Shown one piece after another: positions 13,419-22,047 of a DNA stretch of 63,082 nt. Where the stretch lies: the NCBI GenBank assembly GCA_022821275.1, contig JAJEDY010000025.1:1-63082 (forward strand). Reading direction: 5' to 3'. The DNA comes from Candidatus Latescibacterota bacterium. GTDB lineage: Bacteria > Latescibacterota > UBA2968. The notes beneath the pieces were generated by a model. It saw only the letters and a list, made by a program, of their open reading frames with translations, ran no database searches and was not told where the DNA came from. The translations under genes and the position numbers were made by a program. The number at the start of each line of letters is the position of its first letter. The first letter of the stretch is position 1.

Positions 13419-15131
13419 CTATTCCACCCTTTCCACATACACGTAATAGGCCCCCAATGAAATGCCATTTCCATCGGCGAGTTCGGTTTCGAGGCTCGTT
13501 TCACCAGCCTGGAGGGTGTAGGTGAAGGCGATGCCTTTGTCTTCTGGGCCGATGGATTGCGCTTGTTCTTCCCCTGCGACTTTGATGCGGGCGGTGCTGA
13601 CGGGAATTGCATTGCCGCCGTAGTAGGGCGTGAGTTTGCCGGGGATGCCTTCGGTGATGGCGCGGTCTTCTTCGCGGGGCCATCGGCGCAGTTCAAAGGT
13701 GTAATCACCTGATTCAGACACGTCAATCGCCCAGCGACCATTGCATTCTACCCCGCGGCGGATCGCAGCCTGATTCCAGGCGCAATCGCTGTTTTCGTTG
13801 TGCCAGTCGTGGGTTGTGATTACAGAGACGGGTTCGCTTTCGGAGCCGACGATGATGGGCACGTCTTCGCCAAAGCGTTCGGAGACAAGTGCCCACCAGT
13901 CTTCGTAGTGCTGGCGCAGTTCGGCGACGACATCGGGATGTTGTTCTGCGACATTGTGGCGTTGTTCGAGATCGGTGTCCATGTCGTAGAGTTCTTCGCC
14001 GTTGACGAGTCGCCAGCGCTGTGTCATGGTCGCGCATTTGCGCCATTTGATGGGGTTTTCCACGCGCTGTGAGTCTGTGACGATTGTGCGGTCGGGCCAG
14101 TTGTCCGTGCCTTCGAGGAGGGGTTTGACACTGGTGCCGTTGATGCGTTCGCGGGCTTCGTCGGAGATGGGCACACCACAGAGGTCGCAGAGGGTGGGCA
14201 AGAAGTCGATGTTGGCAATGAGGGTGTCGATGTCGCGTCCCCTGGTGTATCCCCCTGCGGGCCAGTGAAAAAAGAAGGGTACGCGATGTCCGCCTTCGTA
14301 TTCCGAGCCTTTTTTCCCGCGCATGCCATTGTTGAATCCATCTGTGACATAGCCATTGCCGTCGAGGGTGCAGCCGTTGGCGGTGCCGTTGTCGGTCATG
14401 AAGATGAAGATGGTGTTTTCTTCCAATCCCTTTTCGCGGAGGAAGTCGCGCATGAGGCCGACGTTTTCGTCGATGTTGGTGATCATGCCGTAAAAGCGAT
14501 CGCGCTGGCCGGGCAAGCCGTCGCTATTATAGAGTTCGCGGTAGTGATCGGCTATGTTGAAGGGACCGTGCGGCGCGTTGGTGGGGATGTAGCAGAAGAA
14601 GGGCGTGTCGCCACAGTCTTCGATAAATTTTTTGGCTTCGTCAAACCAGATGTCCGTGCAGTAGCCTCTGAATTTTTCGGGTACGCCGTTGCGGAAGTAC
14701 GTATCGTTGAAATAGGTATTGCCCCAGTAGTCAGGGGTCTGGTGTACGCCGCCGCCGCCGTGGTAAACGACCGTGTCAAAGCCCCGGTTATGTGGGTGAA
14801 ATGGATAGTTGTCGCCCAGGTGCCATTTGCCAAACATGCCAGTGCGATATCCCGCTGCTTTGAAGAAGTCGGCGATGGTGGTTTCGTCTTTGCGCAATAG
14901 CGAGCGTCCCGCAATGGTGTGCCATACGCCTGTGCAGTTGCAATAGCGTCCCGTCATGATGCCCGCCCGGGTGGGCGCGCAGGTGGGGCCGACGTGGTAA
15001 TTGGTAAAGCGCACGCTTTCGGTGTAAAGCTTGTCGAGGTTGGGCGTCTGGATGATGTCATTGCCGTGGCATCCAAGATCGCCATAGCCCTGATCATCGG
15101 TAATTACAAAGACTACGTTGGGAGAAGGCAT
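13419..15131 (-). CDS. Sulfatase with C-terminal beta-sandwich extension
   Basis: A 570-residue type I sulfatase. The metal site ITDDQGYGDLGCHG, the formylglycine motif CAPTRAGIMTGR, GMFGKWHLGDNYPFHP and MTDNGTANG are intact. After the usual sulfatase C-terminus (about residue 430) there is an extra region of about 130 residues (SGDYTFELRRWPREED ... YTLQAGETSLETEL) resembling a small carbohydrate-binding or accessory beta-sandwich. No signal peptide is visible. It is preceded on the same strand by the arylsulfotransferase-like gene and the PhyH gene, so a sulfur-compound operon running from about 16.6 to 13.4 kb is likely. Confidence 0.92.
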   Translation of the reverse strand: MPSPNVVFVITDDQGYGDLGCHGNDIIQTPNLDKLYTESVRFTNYHVGPTCAPTRAGIMTGRYCNCTGVWHTIAGRSLLRKDETTIADFFKAAGYRTGMFGKWHLGDNYPFHPHNRGFDTVVYHGGGGVHQTPDYWGNTYFNDTYFRNGVPEKFRGYCTDIWFDEAKKFIEDCGDTPFFCYIPTNAPHGPFNIADHYRELYNSDGLPGQRDRFYGMITNIDENVGLMRDFLREKGLEENTIFIFMTDNGTANGCTLDGNGYVTDGFNNGMRGKKGSEYEGGHRVPFFFHWPAGGYTRGRDIDTLIANIDFLPTLCDLCGVPISDEARERINGTSVKPLLEGTDNWPDRTIVTDSQRVENPIKWRKCATMTQRWRLVNGEELYDMDTDLEQRHNVAEQHPDVVAELRQHYEDWWALVSERFGEDVPIIVGSESEPVSVITTHDWHNENSDCAWNQAAIRRGVECNGRWAIDVSESGDYTFELRRWPREEDRAITEGIPGKLTPYYGGNAIPVSTARIKVAGEEQAQSIGPEDKGIAFTYTLQAGETSLETELADGNGISLGAYYVYVERVE

Positions 15132-15148
15132 AGGTATAAAAACTCCTT

Positions 15149-15673
15149 TCAGGATAGAAGAGGGGCTACGTATTCGGGCGAATATCTCAAGCAGCGGTAG
15201 ATGACGGGGCGTCCATTTTCGTGGCGGTAGGGGTTGATGAATTCCCAGACGATTTCCCCATCTGGCGTGACTTCAAAAAGTCGGGTCTTGCCGCCTTCGC
15301 ATATCAGGGTATTGCCATTGGGCATGAGCAGATTGCCGTTGTCGCGCACCTGATAGTCGTGGTCGGTGCGACAGCGCACGCGCCAGACAAGTGTGCTGTC
15401 GGGATCGTATTCAAAAATGCCGACATTGCTGCACTGCGTGACGCCCGAGCGGTCGTGAGTAGGCACGAGTAGATGGCCGTTGGGCAGCAATCGACAGTGG
15501 GACTGGACGGTGTGTTGCGTGAGGTGCCAGGTGTGGGCGGGGTCTCCGTTCATGTCGATGAGGTACACCACGGCTTCTTTGCCGACTTCCCAGTTTGGTT
15601 CTGCGAAGGTTTCTGAAAAGAGGGTGTATCCTTCATAGGCTTTGTCGGGTTTGTGCTGTGTGATACCGGACAT
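15149..15673 (-). CDS. Arylsulfotransferase (ASST)-like propeller protein, short
   Basis: The protein is 174 residues from the ATG at 15673, which has GAAGGAG upstream and lies one base after the PhyH stop. It resembles ASST-like beta-propellers: GKEAVVYLIDMNGDPAHTWHL, CRLLPNGHLLVP, DHDYQVRDNGNLLMPNG and RLFEVTPDGEIVWEFINPY. Complete family members are about 350-450 residues with several more propeller blades. Here the early HD motif is followed almost at once by the terminal strand, so the gene looks internally shortened. It may be a reduced paralogue or a decaying gene. Confidence 0.7.
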   Translation of the reverse strand: MSGITQHKPDKAYEGYTLFSETFAEPNWEVGKEAVVYLIDMNGDPAHTWHLTQHTVQSHCRLLPNGHLLVPTHDRSGVTQCSNVGIFEYDPDSTLVWRVRCRTDHDYQVRDNGNLLMPNGNTLICEGGKTRLFEVTPDGEIVWEFINPYRHENGRPVIYRCLRYSPEYVAPLLS

Positions 15674-15674
15674 T

Positions 15675-16598
15675 TCAAGAGGTCTCCTTCGCCAATCCCC
15701 ATTCCGCGCGGTATTCTTCAATGGACTTGCGTTCGGACAGATCTGCTTTGGGTATTACGTCGGGGTCTTCGCCCATGTGTCGCTGGTCAGTGGCTTCTGT
15801 GGCGAGTTGATAGCGCGTGTCGCTGCTGATGCGAAAGCGGTCGGTGGTGTTTTCGAGGGAGGCGTGCATGAAGTACATGCCGAAGATGACGACATCACCT
15901 GCCTGAAATGGCGTGGCGGCCCATGTGGTACCGAGGGTTTCTATGACGTCGTAGGGGTCGTTGGAGAATGCGCCCTGGATCAAATCGTCGTGTGCATCCG
16001 ATGCGCCGTAGGTATTGCGGAGACGTTCGAGTTTGTGCGATCCCAGGCAGAGGGCGAGTGGTCCCATGTCGAGGGAGATATCGCCCAGGGCTGTCCACAT
16101 GGTATAGAGATTTTTGGTGCCTGCGCCCATATATACAATGTCGCAGTGCATTCCCGCATTGCCTCCCGTTCTGACGGCGCGCAGCCATTTGTGATCGAGC
16201 GAGAGCGCGGGTCCGTCCAAAAAGCGACCGAAGAAGTCCATTGTGTTTTTGCCATCGACAATGTTGAGAAAGCCGGGCCATGTTTTGACCAGGCTGTCTT
16301 TGAAGCGCATGGAGCGTTTTCTATCGCCGATGATGGCGTCTTCAAGCGTGGATCCCTCGGCGAGCAGGCCCTGACTTTCCATGTGATCGACAACTTCTTT
16401 TCGCGCTTTCATGATGTCTTCGCGGTTGTGGAAGTTGCGAATGATGAGGTACCCGTCTTCTTCCATTCGCTGTCTCAGTGCTTCCGTGTCTGTGAGGATG
16501 TCGTTGGATTCCCTCGGCGAGAAGATATTTTTCCCAAATACGAGTTCTTTTCCGCTCATTCTGACTTTTGTGCCGTCGGGGATTTGAAAGGTAGGCAT
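15675..16598 (-). CDS. Phytanoyl-CoA dioxygenase (PhyH) family protein
   Basis: The protein is 307 residues from the ATG at 16598, chosen because GAGGAG lies six bases upstream; the frame continues to 16739 without a better start. Iron ligands are visible in AGMHCDIVYMG (HxD) and MYFMHASLENTTDRFRISSDTRY (distal His and the 2-oxoglutarate Arg). The N-terminus includes EEDGYLIIRNFHNREDI. It sits between the sulfatase remnant upstream and the ASST-like gene downstream. Confidence 0.88.
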   Translation of the reverse strand: MPTFQIPDGTKVRMSGKELVFGKNIFSPRESNDILTDTEALRQRMEEDGYLIIRNFHNREDIMKARKEVVDHMESQGLLAEGSTLEDAIIGDRKRSMRFKDSLVKTWPGFLNIVDGKNTMDFFGRFLDGPALSLDHKWLRAVRTGGNAGMHCDIVYMGAGTKNLYTMWTALGDISLDMGPLALCLGSHKLERLRNTYGASDAHDDLIQGAFSNDPYDVIETLGTTWAATPFQAGDVVIFGMYFMHASLENTTDRFRISSDTRYQLATEATDQRHMGEDPDVIPKADLSERKSIEEYRAEWGLAKETS

Positions 16599-16629
16599 GA
16601 TGTGCTCCTCGTTGTGTTGGTTTATAGCA

Positions 16630-16839
16630 TTAGTTTTCATACATTTGTTTCGCAATGTCGGTAAGTTCGCGTGCGATGCTGGTATTTGCGGGGTCGTCGA
16701 TGACGTTGCGAAATTCATTTGGGTCGTTTTCGAGATCAAAGAGTTCAGAGCGCGCCCAGCTCAGATAATTGAGTTTCCAGCGGTCCGTGCGAACCATGAG
16801 GATTGGCGGTTTGCCCACATACCGATTGTCTCGCGTCAA
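16630..16839 (-). pseudogene. Sulfatase remnant, C-terminal part
   Basis: About 69 codons ending in TAA at 16630. They encode a typical sulfatase tail: ILMVRTDRWKLNYLSWAR then ELFDLENDPNEFRNVIDDP. The frame begins exactly where the right end of the tnpB element stops (16839/16840). With the N-terminal piece at 18111-18188 it forms one broken gene from which roughly 350 central codons, including the catalytic CxPxR, are missing. Confidence 0.85.
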
Positions 16840-18110
16840 CTACCCAACGCTGAAGCATTTGGGCTTGTCGCTCGGGCATAAATGCACTCGGCAACTTTAG
16901 GCTTGTTGACACAAAGCCCTTGCTCGGATATTCCGAGCAGCGTTGCGGTCAGCATGGTCTTTGTGACCGCACGCTTTGCAAAGGAAGGATGCCTGGGTAT
17001 GTCTGTTGTCTTTCTCACAATGTCCACATTCGGCACAAGTTTGGCTGGTGTATTTCGGATCCACAGGGATCACGGAAATGCCAGCACGTCTTGCTTTGTA
17101 TTCAACGAATGTGCGGAGCTGGAAGAAAGACCACCCAGACAGTTTAGCACGCTGAGGCTTGCGAAACCGTTTCTGGCTCTTGCGTATGCCTGTCAAGTCT
17201 TCAAGGGCAATGGCCTTGCCAGTGTCTTTAGCCTTCTCAACGATGCGTTTGGAAATGATATGGTTGGTATTTCTGCGAAACCTACTTTCTCTGCCAGAGA
17301 TAACAGAGAGTTTTCTGCGAACATTCTTGGATCTCTTGCCTTGCTTGACAAGGGCAGACGCGTTCTGCTGGAGCGACTTTTTCAGATCGTGCATCTTCTG
17401 GCGGACATTTTCAACACTTTCACCAGAGAAGGTCTCACCATCGTCTGTAACAGCAAGGTTGGTGGTACCGAGATCAACGCCAATGAAGTCTGTCGTCGGT
17501 ATCGGCGTGCCGTCGGGTACATCGACAGAGACAAGTAGAAACCACTTGCCGTCTTTGCGGAGCACAAGGTCTGCCTGTCCTTTGGCATAGCCAAACTGCT
17601 CACGCTGATAGTTGCCCATCAACATTGGCACAAACACGCGGCCTTCAAGGGTAAGCAGAGATACTTTGTCTATGCCCTTGAAACTATACAGACGTTGATC
17701 ATAGGGGATGCTTGCATGCTTACGGAACGAAGGTTGCACTTTTTTATCGCGCTTATACGCCTCTACAACTTGAGCAATACAGCGAATTGCCATTTGTGCA
17801 GAGAGACCAAACAAGTGGCGTAAGTCCTTGTAGTATAGCTTTTGTAGTGCAAACTTATTCGCCAGCTTGCGCTTATAAGCCTTCGGAGCAAGCCAATTGG
17901 CAGCTTCGTTGAATCGCTCAATAGTGGCTTTTAGCTTCTCGCCTGTATTGGCGTCCGGTAACAGTTGTATTTGAAGTGTCAGTTTCATATTGAGAAATAT
18001 ACTCAATATATTTTCGGACGTCAAGGTGGTTTTCCAGCCTTGTGATACGCTAAAGCTATAACGGGAGAGCCACTTACACTCCCACAGCTAAGGGCTTCAC
18101 GGGCTGTTAG
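16840..18110 (-). mobile_element. IS200/IS605-type tnpB-only element, complete
   Basis: A 1271-bp element inserted in a sulfatase gene. The left end (sense strand from 18110) starts CTAACAGCCCGTGAAGCCC. The right end finishes with a CCCAAATGCTTCAGCGTTGGG-type hairpin at 16843-16863, followed by TAG. No target duplication is seen, as expected for this family. The left flank reads GTCAC, comparable to TTTAC at the other two copies. Only tnpB is present, so mobility would need a TnpA in trans. The omega-RNA should overlap the 3' end of tnpB and the right end, with its guide read from the flank below 16840. Confidence 0.85.
16897..17988 (-). CDS. tnpB: TnpB, RNA-guided RuvC nuclease of an IS605-family element
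   Basis: The protein is 363 residues from MKLTLQIQLLPD (an in-frame ATG at 18024 would add 12). The RuvC-like acidic residues are present in FIGVDLGTTNLAV, AIALEDLTGIR and HADRNAARNI, and the zinc finger in CAECGH...FLCKACGHKD. The enzyme therefore looks intact and active. It cuts DNA guided by an omega-RNA made from the element's right end. Its N-terminus is unlike that of the TnpB at 1-409, although the element tips are similar. Confidence 0.92.
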   Translation of the reverse strand: MKLTLQIQLLPDANTGEKLKATIERFNEAANWLAPKAYKRKLANKFALQKLYYKDLRHLFGLSAQMAIRCIAQVVEAYKRDKKVQPSFRKHASIPYDQRLYSFKGIDKVSLLTLEGRVFVPMLMGNYQREQFGYAKGQADLVLRKDGKWFLLVSVDVPDGTPIPTTDFIGVDLGTTNLAVTDDGETFSGESVENVRQKMHDLKKSLQQNASALVKQGKRSKNVRRKLSVISGRESRFRRNTNHIISKRIVEKAKDTGKAIALEDLTGIRKSQKRFRKPQRAKLSGWSFFQLRTFVEYKARRAGISVIPVDPKYTSQTCAECGHCEKDNRHTQASFLCKACGHKDHADRNAARNIRARALCQQA

Positions 18111-18188
18111 GTGACCATAACACCCCGATGCAGCGGTCTGGTGCTGGTCGGAGCAGAAGAAGAGGATGTTGGGGCGATGGTTGGTCAT
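18111..18188 (-). pseudogene. Sulfatase remnant, N-terminal part
   Basis: The ATG at 18188 overlaps the stop codon of the sulfatase at 18188-19504 (TAATG). Twenty-six codons encode MTNHRPNILFFCSDQHQTAA and SGCYGH, the unmistakable start of a sulfatase. The frame is then cut by the left end of the tnpB element. Confidence 0.85.
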
Positions 18189-19504
18189 TATATCAACTTT
18201 GCTTTTAGTCGCTCAATATGAGATGAGACGCCCGGGTCGTCGATGATGTTGTTGTTTTCGAGTGGGTCGGTGTCGAGATCAAAGAGCATGGGTGTGTCGC
18301 CAAATCCTTCGATGTATTTGTAGCGGCCGTCATAAGCCATGCGCCAGTTGCCAAGGCCGGATAGGACGATGTCCCGATGCGTGCTGGTATTGCCTTCTAT
18401 GAGGTTGCGGAGGGATCGGCTGTCCATGTCGTCGGGGATGTTCAGACCCCCGTAGTCGAGGAAGGTGGCGGTGAGGTCCAGGTTGGTCGTGGGCAGGTCA
18501 TGGGTTATGCCCTGTTGTACACCGGGTCCCGAGATGACGAGGGGCACGCTGGCCGAGGGGTGCAGGGGTTTGCCCTTGCCCCAGGAATTGTGGTCGCCGA
18601 GCATTTCACCGTGATCCGAGGAAAAGACGATGAGGGTATTGTCCAACTCGCCCCGTTCTTCGAGCAGGTCTAAGTAGAGGCCGACCTGATGGTCGATGTT
18701 TTCGACCATGGCGGAGTAATTTCGGCGAGCTTCGAGGTGTTCATCGGGTGTGAGCTGGTCGTTGCGGTTCGGCTGCGGAAAATCGACGTTTTCGTAGAGT
18801 TTTGCCATGCTTTTCGTGATGTCCAGGGGCAGGTGGGGTCCGTTGAAATTGACCTGTATGAACCAGGGTTTGTCCTCGGGGACTGATTGGATGAGGTCCC
18901 GGCCATTTTGCCCGATCCAGTTGTCGCAATAGGCGTCATCGGGTAGTGGCGTGGCAAAGGTGCTCCTCTGGCCTTTGCGGTCGGCAAAGTCTTTGAGGTG
19001 CATCTGGCGTAGACCGCGTTCTTCGAGGAATTGCAAATAGGGTCCTTGCGGTTTTTCTCGCCCGCTGTTGGCGCCGTCTATTTTGCCTTCGTTGTTGACG
19101 CCGTCCGAGAACCCCCATTCTTTCAAATGGCGTTTGCCATCCAGTCCCCAGGCTGGCAGGTTGGATGTACAGGTGCCTTTGTTGAGGTCGAATTTGCCAC
19201 ATCCCAGTGTGTGGTACCCGCTGTCGCGGAGCAGACTATAAACGGTGGCGCGGTCTGTGGGATAGTCGTCGCTGTTTCCTTTGACCGGACAGTTGTCGTA
19301 TTCTGTGCCGGCTGCAACACAGGCGCGACTGGGCGCGCATACGGGTGCGGGACAGACGGTTTTGGAGAATGTCACTCCTTTTTTTTCAAGGCGATCCAGA
19401 TTGGGCGTGCGTACGGCTATGTCGGGATTGCTGCCCATCCAGTCAAAGCGAAGTTGGTCGGGAAAGAAGAAGAGGATGTTGGGACGGTTAGAGAGGTTTG
19501 GCAT
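18188..19504 (-). CDS. Sulfatase (type I)
   Basis: A 438-residue sulfatase with the metal site ILFFFPDQLRFDWMG, the formylglycine motif CAPSRACVAAGTEYDN and VFSSDHGEMLGDH. Its tail is shorter than average (LFDLDTDPLENNNIIDDPGV). No signal peptide is seen. It is one of three same-strand sulfatase genes between 16.6 and 22 kb. The next one downstream has been destroyed by the tnpB element; its ATG overlaps this stop codon, showing they were an operon. Confidence 0.9.
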   Translation of the reverse strand: MPNLSNRPNILFFFPDQLRFDWMGSNPDIAVRTPNLDRLEKKGVTFSKTVCPAPVCAPSRACVAAGTEYDNCPVKGNSDDYPTDRATVYSLLRDSGYHTLGCGKFDLNKGTCTSNLPAWGLDGKRHLKEWGFSDGVNNEGKIDGANSGREKPQGPYLQFLEERGLRQMHLKDFADRKGQRSTFATPLPDDAYCDNWIGQNGRDLIQSVPEDKPWFIQVNFNGPHLPLDITKSMAKLYENVDFPQPNRNDQLTPDEHLEARRNYSAMVENIDHQVGLYLDLLEERGELDNTLIVFSSDHGEMLGDHNSWGKGKPLHPSASVPLVISGPGVQQGITHDLPTTNLDLTATFLDYGGLNIPDDMDSRSLRNLIEGNTSTHRDIVLSGLGNWRMAYDGRYKYIEGFGDTPMLFDLDTDPLENNNIIDDPGVSSHIERLKAKLI

Positions 19505-19540
19505 AAAAAAGCTCCAGAATTTTTTGTTTTAATGACTTAT

Positions 19541-20455
19541 TTATTTTTTCATTTCACTGAAATTTGCGCCGTGATAGCGTCCGTTGCCGCCAATGCGATT
19601 GGCGGCGCAGCGCACGTCTCGGAACAGGCTCTGGCGTTTGGGCGGCATGGAGGCGAGCAGGTCCGGGTGTGGGTGCCAGTTGCTCCATTTGCTGCCGATG
19701 GTGTTGTAGAGGTTGAAGATGGCAACGCGATCGGTTGTTTCATCTGTCCAGGGCGTGGCGCTGTGGGTGAGGGCTTCGGTGAAAATGAGCAGTGAGCCAG
19801 CCGGGCATTCGTAGGTGTCCCAGATGGGTGCGTTTGGGTCGTGAATGGATTCTGGCGCGGCATAAACCGCTTTGTGGCTGCCGCTGACCACCAGTGTTCC
19901 GCCTTTGCCTTTTTGTACGGGGGCGAGTTCCCAGACCACGCGGGTTAGACCGCTATACGCTTTGCCGGGGATGCACTGATAGTGGTGCGAGTCGATTGCA
20001 AAGCGAAACAGGCCGTTGCCGTTGTGCGGACGAAAGCCGCCGACTTCACCGGTACGCGTCGAGCGGAATCGGATGTTCGATGCTTCCATGCGAAAGCCAT
20101 ATCCATCGGGGCTGGCGAGGTGGGGATGTGCGACAAATTCGTTCATAAAGCCGACGACTATGGGGTGGTCGGCGAGTTTTTGCAAGGGACCTGCCAGGTA
20201 GGATTGTTCGTGTTCGGGTAGCGATTGCGGGTCGTGTTTGACCTGTAGCGCATATTCGCGCATGTCGCGTATGTCGTCATCGGATAGGATGCCCGGGAAA
20301 AGCAACCAGCCGCGCGCATCAAAGAGGTATTTTTCCTCTTGTGTGGGCGCGATGGCGGTTTCTCCATCGGCGTTGGTTTGCGTGAGGTCTTCTGGTTCGA
20401 CGGTCATGTTGACGCCGAGGTTTTTATCGACGATGAATGGTGTGTTGTTGGACAT
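19541..20455 (-). CDS. PhyH-like dioxygenase lacking the HxD aspartate
   Basis: The protein is 304 residues from the ATG at 20455 (CAGGAG six bases upstream). The fold is PhyH-like: FDARGWLLFPGILSDDDIRDMR, GGTLVVSGSHKAVY, then CPAGSLLIFTEALTHSATPW and TTDRVAIFNLYN supplying the distal His and Arg. At the usual HxD position the sequence is GFRPHNGNGLFRFA, so the iron-binding Asp is absent. Similar PHxG-type variants may form a separate subgroup. It is either a different metal geometry or a non-catalytic relative. It lies between two sulfatase genes on the same strand. Confidence 0.78.
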   Translation of the reverse strand: MSNNTPFIVDKNLGVNMTVEPEDLTQTNADGETAIAPTQEEKYLFDARGWLLFPGILSDDDIRDMREYALQVKHDPQSLPEHEQSYLAGPLQKLADHPIVVGFMNEFVAHPHLASPDGYGFRMEASNIRFRSTRTGEVGGFRPHNGNGLFRFAIDSHHYQCIPGKAYSGLTRVVWELAPVQKGKGGTLVVSGSHKAVYAAPESIHDPNAPIWDTYECPAGSLLIFTEALTHSATPWTDETTDRVAIFNLYNTIGSKWSNWHPHPDLLASMPPKRQSLFRDVRCAANRIGGNGRYHGANFSEMKK

Positions 20456-20471
20456 TGGTTGCTCCTGTTCG

Positions 20472-21977
20472 TTATGGGAGATACTGTGCTTGTGCGTTTT
20501 TGGTTGGGTCAAAGCTCGGTTTGTACGCCCAGGTTGTGCCGTTGGTTTGCATTGCCTCGTGGATGAGTTGCCTGCGATACAGGCTGTCTAAATTGGCTTC
20601 GGCTATGGCGTCGAGGTCATAGTTGTCGAGGATGCGCGTGAGGAGATAGGTTTCGATTTCCGCGTGGTCTGGCTGGCCACTGAGATTATTCCATTCGCCC
20701 GGGTCCGCGTCGAGGTCAAAAAGCTGCGGATCGTGTCCGTGAATGTGGTTGTATTTGTAATTGTTTTTGCGAATCATGACACAGGGGGTGCCGACTGCTT
20801 CGTGGGCTTCGACAATAATTTCTCGGTCTTCTGTTTCCGCGCCTTCAACGAGGGGCATCAGGCTGGTGCCATCACAGGGGTAGTGGTCTTCCATTCCCGC
20901 CATATCGCATAAGGTGGGCAACAGGTCAATGAGCGAGACGGGCTGGTCGATTGTGCTGCTGGCTTTGTAATGGTCTGGAAAGCGGATAAAGAAGGGTACG
21001 CGGCTGGACCAGTCGTAGAAGGTTCGTTTTTGGACCATTTCTTTTTCGCAGAGCATGTCGCCGTGGTCCGAAAAGAAGATGACGATGGTGTTGTCGTCCA
21101 GGCCATTTTCTTTTAGTGATGCGAGGAGTTCTCCCACTTTGTCGTCCATGTATGTGACGAGCCCGTAATAGGCGCGGCGCAGTTTGTAGAGTGCGTCCGG
21201 GTCGCGCAGGTCGTGTTTGCGCGTGCCGTGATAGGCGTTGAGCCATTTGTCCATCATGGAGTATGTGTGGTCCAGGTTGTCTGGTAGGAAGGGTATTTCG
21301 ATGTCCTCATTTTCGTACATATCCCAATAGGATTGGGGGGGCCAAAAGGGTTCGTGGGGGTGGTGATAAGACGCGCACAGGAGGAAGGGTTTGGAATTTT
21401 TCTGCGTGCCGACGGCGTGGAGGTATTCCAGGGATCGGAAGTGCGTTTCTTCGTCGTAGCTGAGAGGACCGTGCCAGGTGTCGATTTGGAGCTTGTGTCC
21501 GTCGTAATTGGCGGCGTTATATCTGGCACGCTGTTCCATGATGGCCTGGTAATTTTCCCCTTTGGTTTCTTTGATGTGTATCCATTCGGGTTTGACCCAC
21601 CGGAAATCTTCCGGGTAGATGTCTGTGGTGAGGCGACGGCTGAAGCCGTGGAGTTGATCCGCACCTATGAAGTGCATTTTGCCAGATAGGACGGTGTCAT
21701 ATCCGGCGCGGGTGAGGTGGTGGGCAAATGTGGGGATGTCCGAGCGGAGTTCAGCACCGTTGTCATAAGCTCCGATTTTTGCGGCATTGTTTCCCGTCAT
21801 GAAGCAGGCACGTCCAGGTGAGCAGAGCGGGAAGGGGGTATAGGCCGCGTCAAAGCGGATGCCGTTTTCTGCCAGCGCGTTTAGGGCAGGCGTTTGTACG
21901 ACGGGATGACCATAAGCACCCGTGAGAAAGGGCGTCATCTGGTCTGAGATGATCATGAGTATGTTGGGTTGAGACAT
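20472..21977 (-). CDS. betC: Choline-sulfatase-like sulfatase
   Basis: The protein is 501 residues from the ATG at 21977 (GAGGAAAC upstream), the usual choline sulfatase length. BetC-like features run throughout: ILMIISDQMTPFLTGAYGHP, the formylglycine motif CSPGRACFMTGN, DIPTFAHHLTRAGYDTVLSG, KMHFIGADQLHGF and RLTTDIYPEDFRW, and the distinctive C-terminal YRRQLIHEAMQTNG..WAYKP tail. It would hydrolyse choline O-sulfate or a close analogue to choline and sulfate in the cytoplasm. The active-site variant SPGR (usually APAR/SPSR) keeps the required C-x-P-x-R. The assignment to choline sulfate is inference from similarity. Confidence 0.85.
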   Translation of the reverse strand: MSQPNILMIISDQMTPFLTGAYGHPVVQTPALNALAENGIRFDAAYTPFPLCSPGRACFMTGNNAAKIGAYDNGAELRSDIPTFAHHLTRAGYDTVLSGKMHFIGADQLHGFSRRLTTDIYPEDFRWVKPEWIHIKETKGENYQAIMEQRARYNAANYDGHKLQIDTWHGPLSYDEETHFRSLEYLHAVGTQKNSKPFLLCASYHHPHEPFWPPQSYWDMYENEDIEIPFLPDNLDHTYSMMDKWLNAYHGTRKHDLRDPDALYKLRRAYYGLVTYMDDKVGELLASLKENGLDDNTIVIFFSDHGDMLCEKEMVQKRTFYDWSSRVPFFIRFPDHYKASSTIDQPVSLIDLLPTLCDMAGMEDHYPCDGTSLMPLVEGAETEDREIIVEAHEAVGTPCVMIRKNNYKYNHIHGHDPQLFDLDADPGEWNNLSGQPDHAEIETYLLTRILDNYDLDAIAEANLDSLYRRQLIHEAMQTNGTTWAYKPSFDPTKNAQAQYLP

Positions 21978-22047
21978 GTGTTTCCTCTTGGTTTTAGGGG
22001 AGGCAGGGTGTATCCTGTCCATCCTTTCATCCTGCCCATCCCGATCC

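Noticed and set aside
15642-16664. 340-codon plus-strand frame opposite the PhyH and ASST-like genes
   Set aside because: Shadow frame of two clear minus-strand genes; low-complexity Val/Gly/Phe composition typical of antisense frames.
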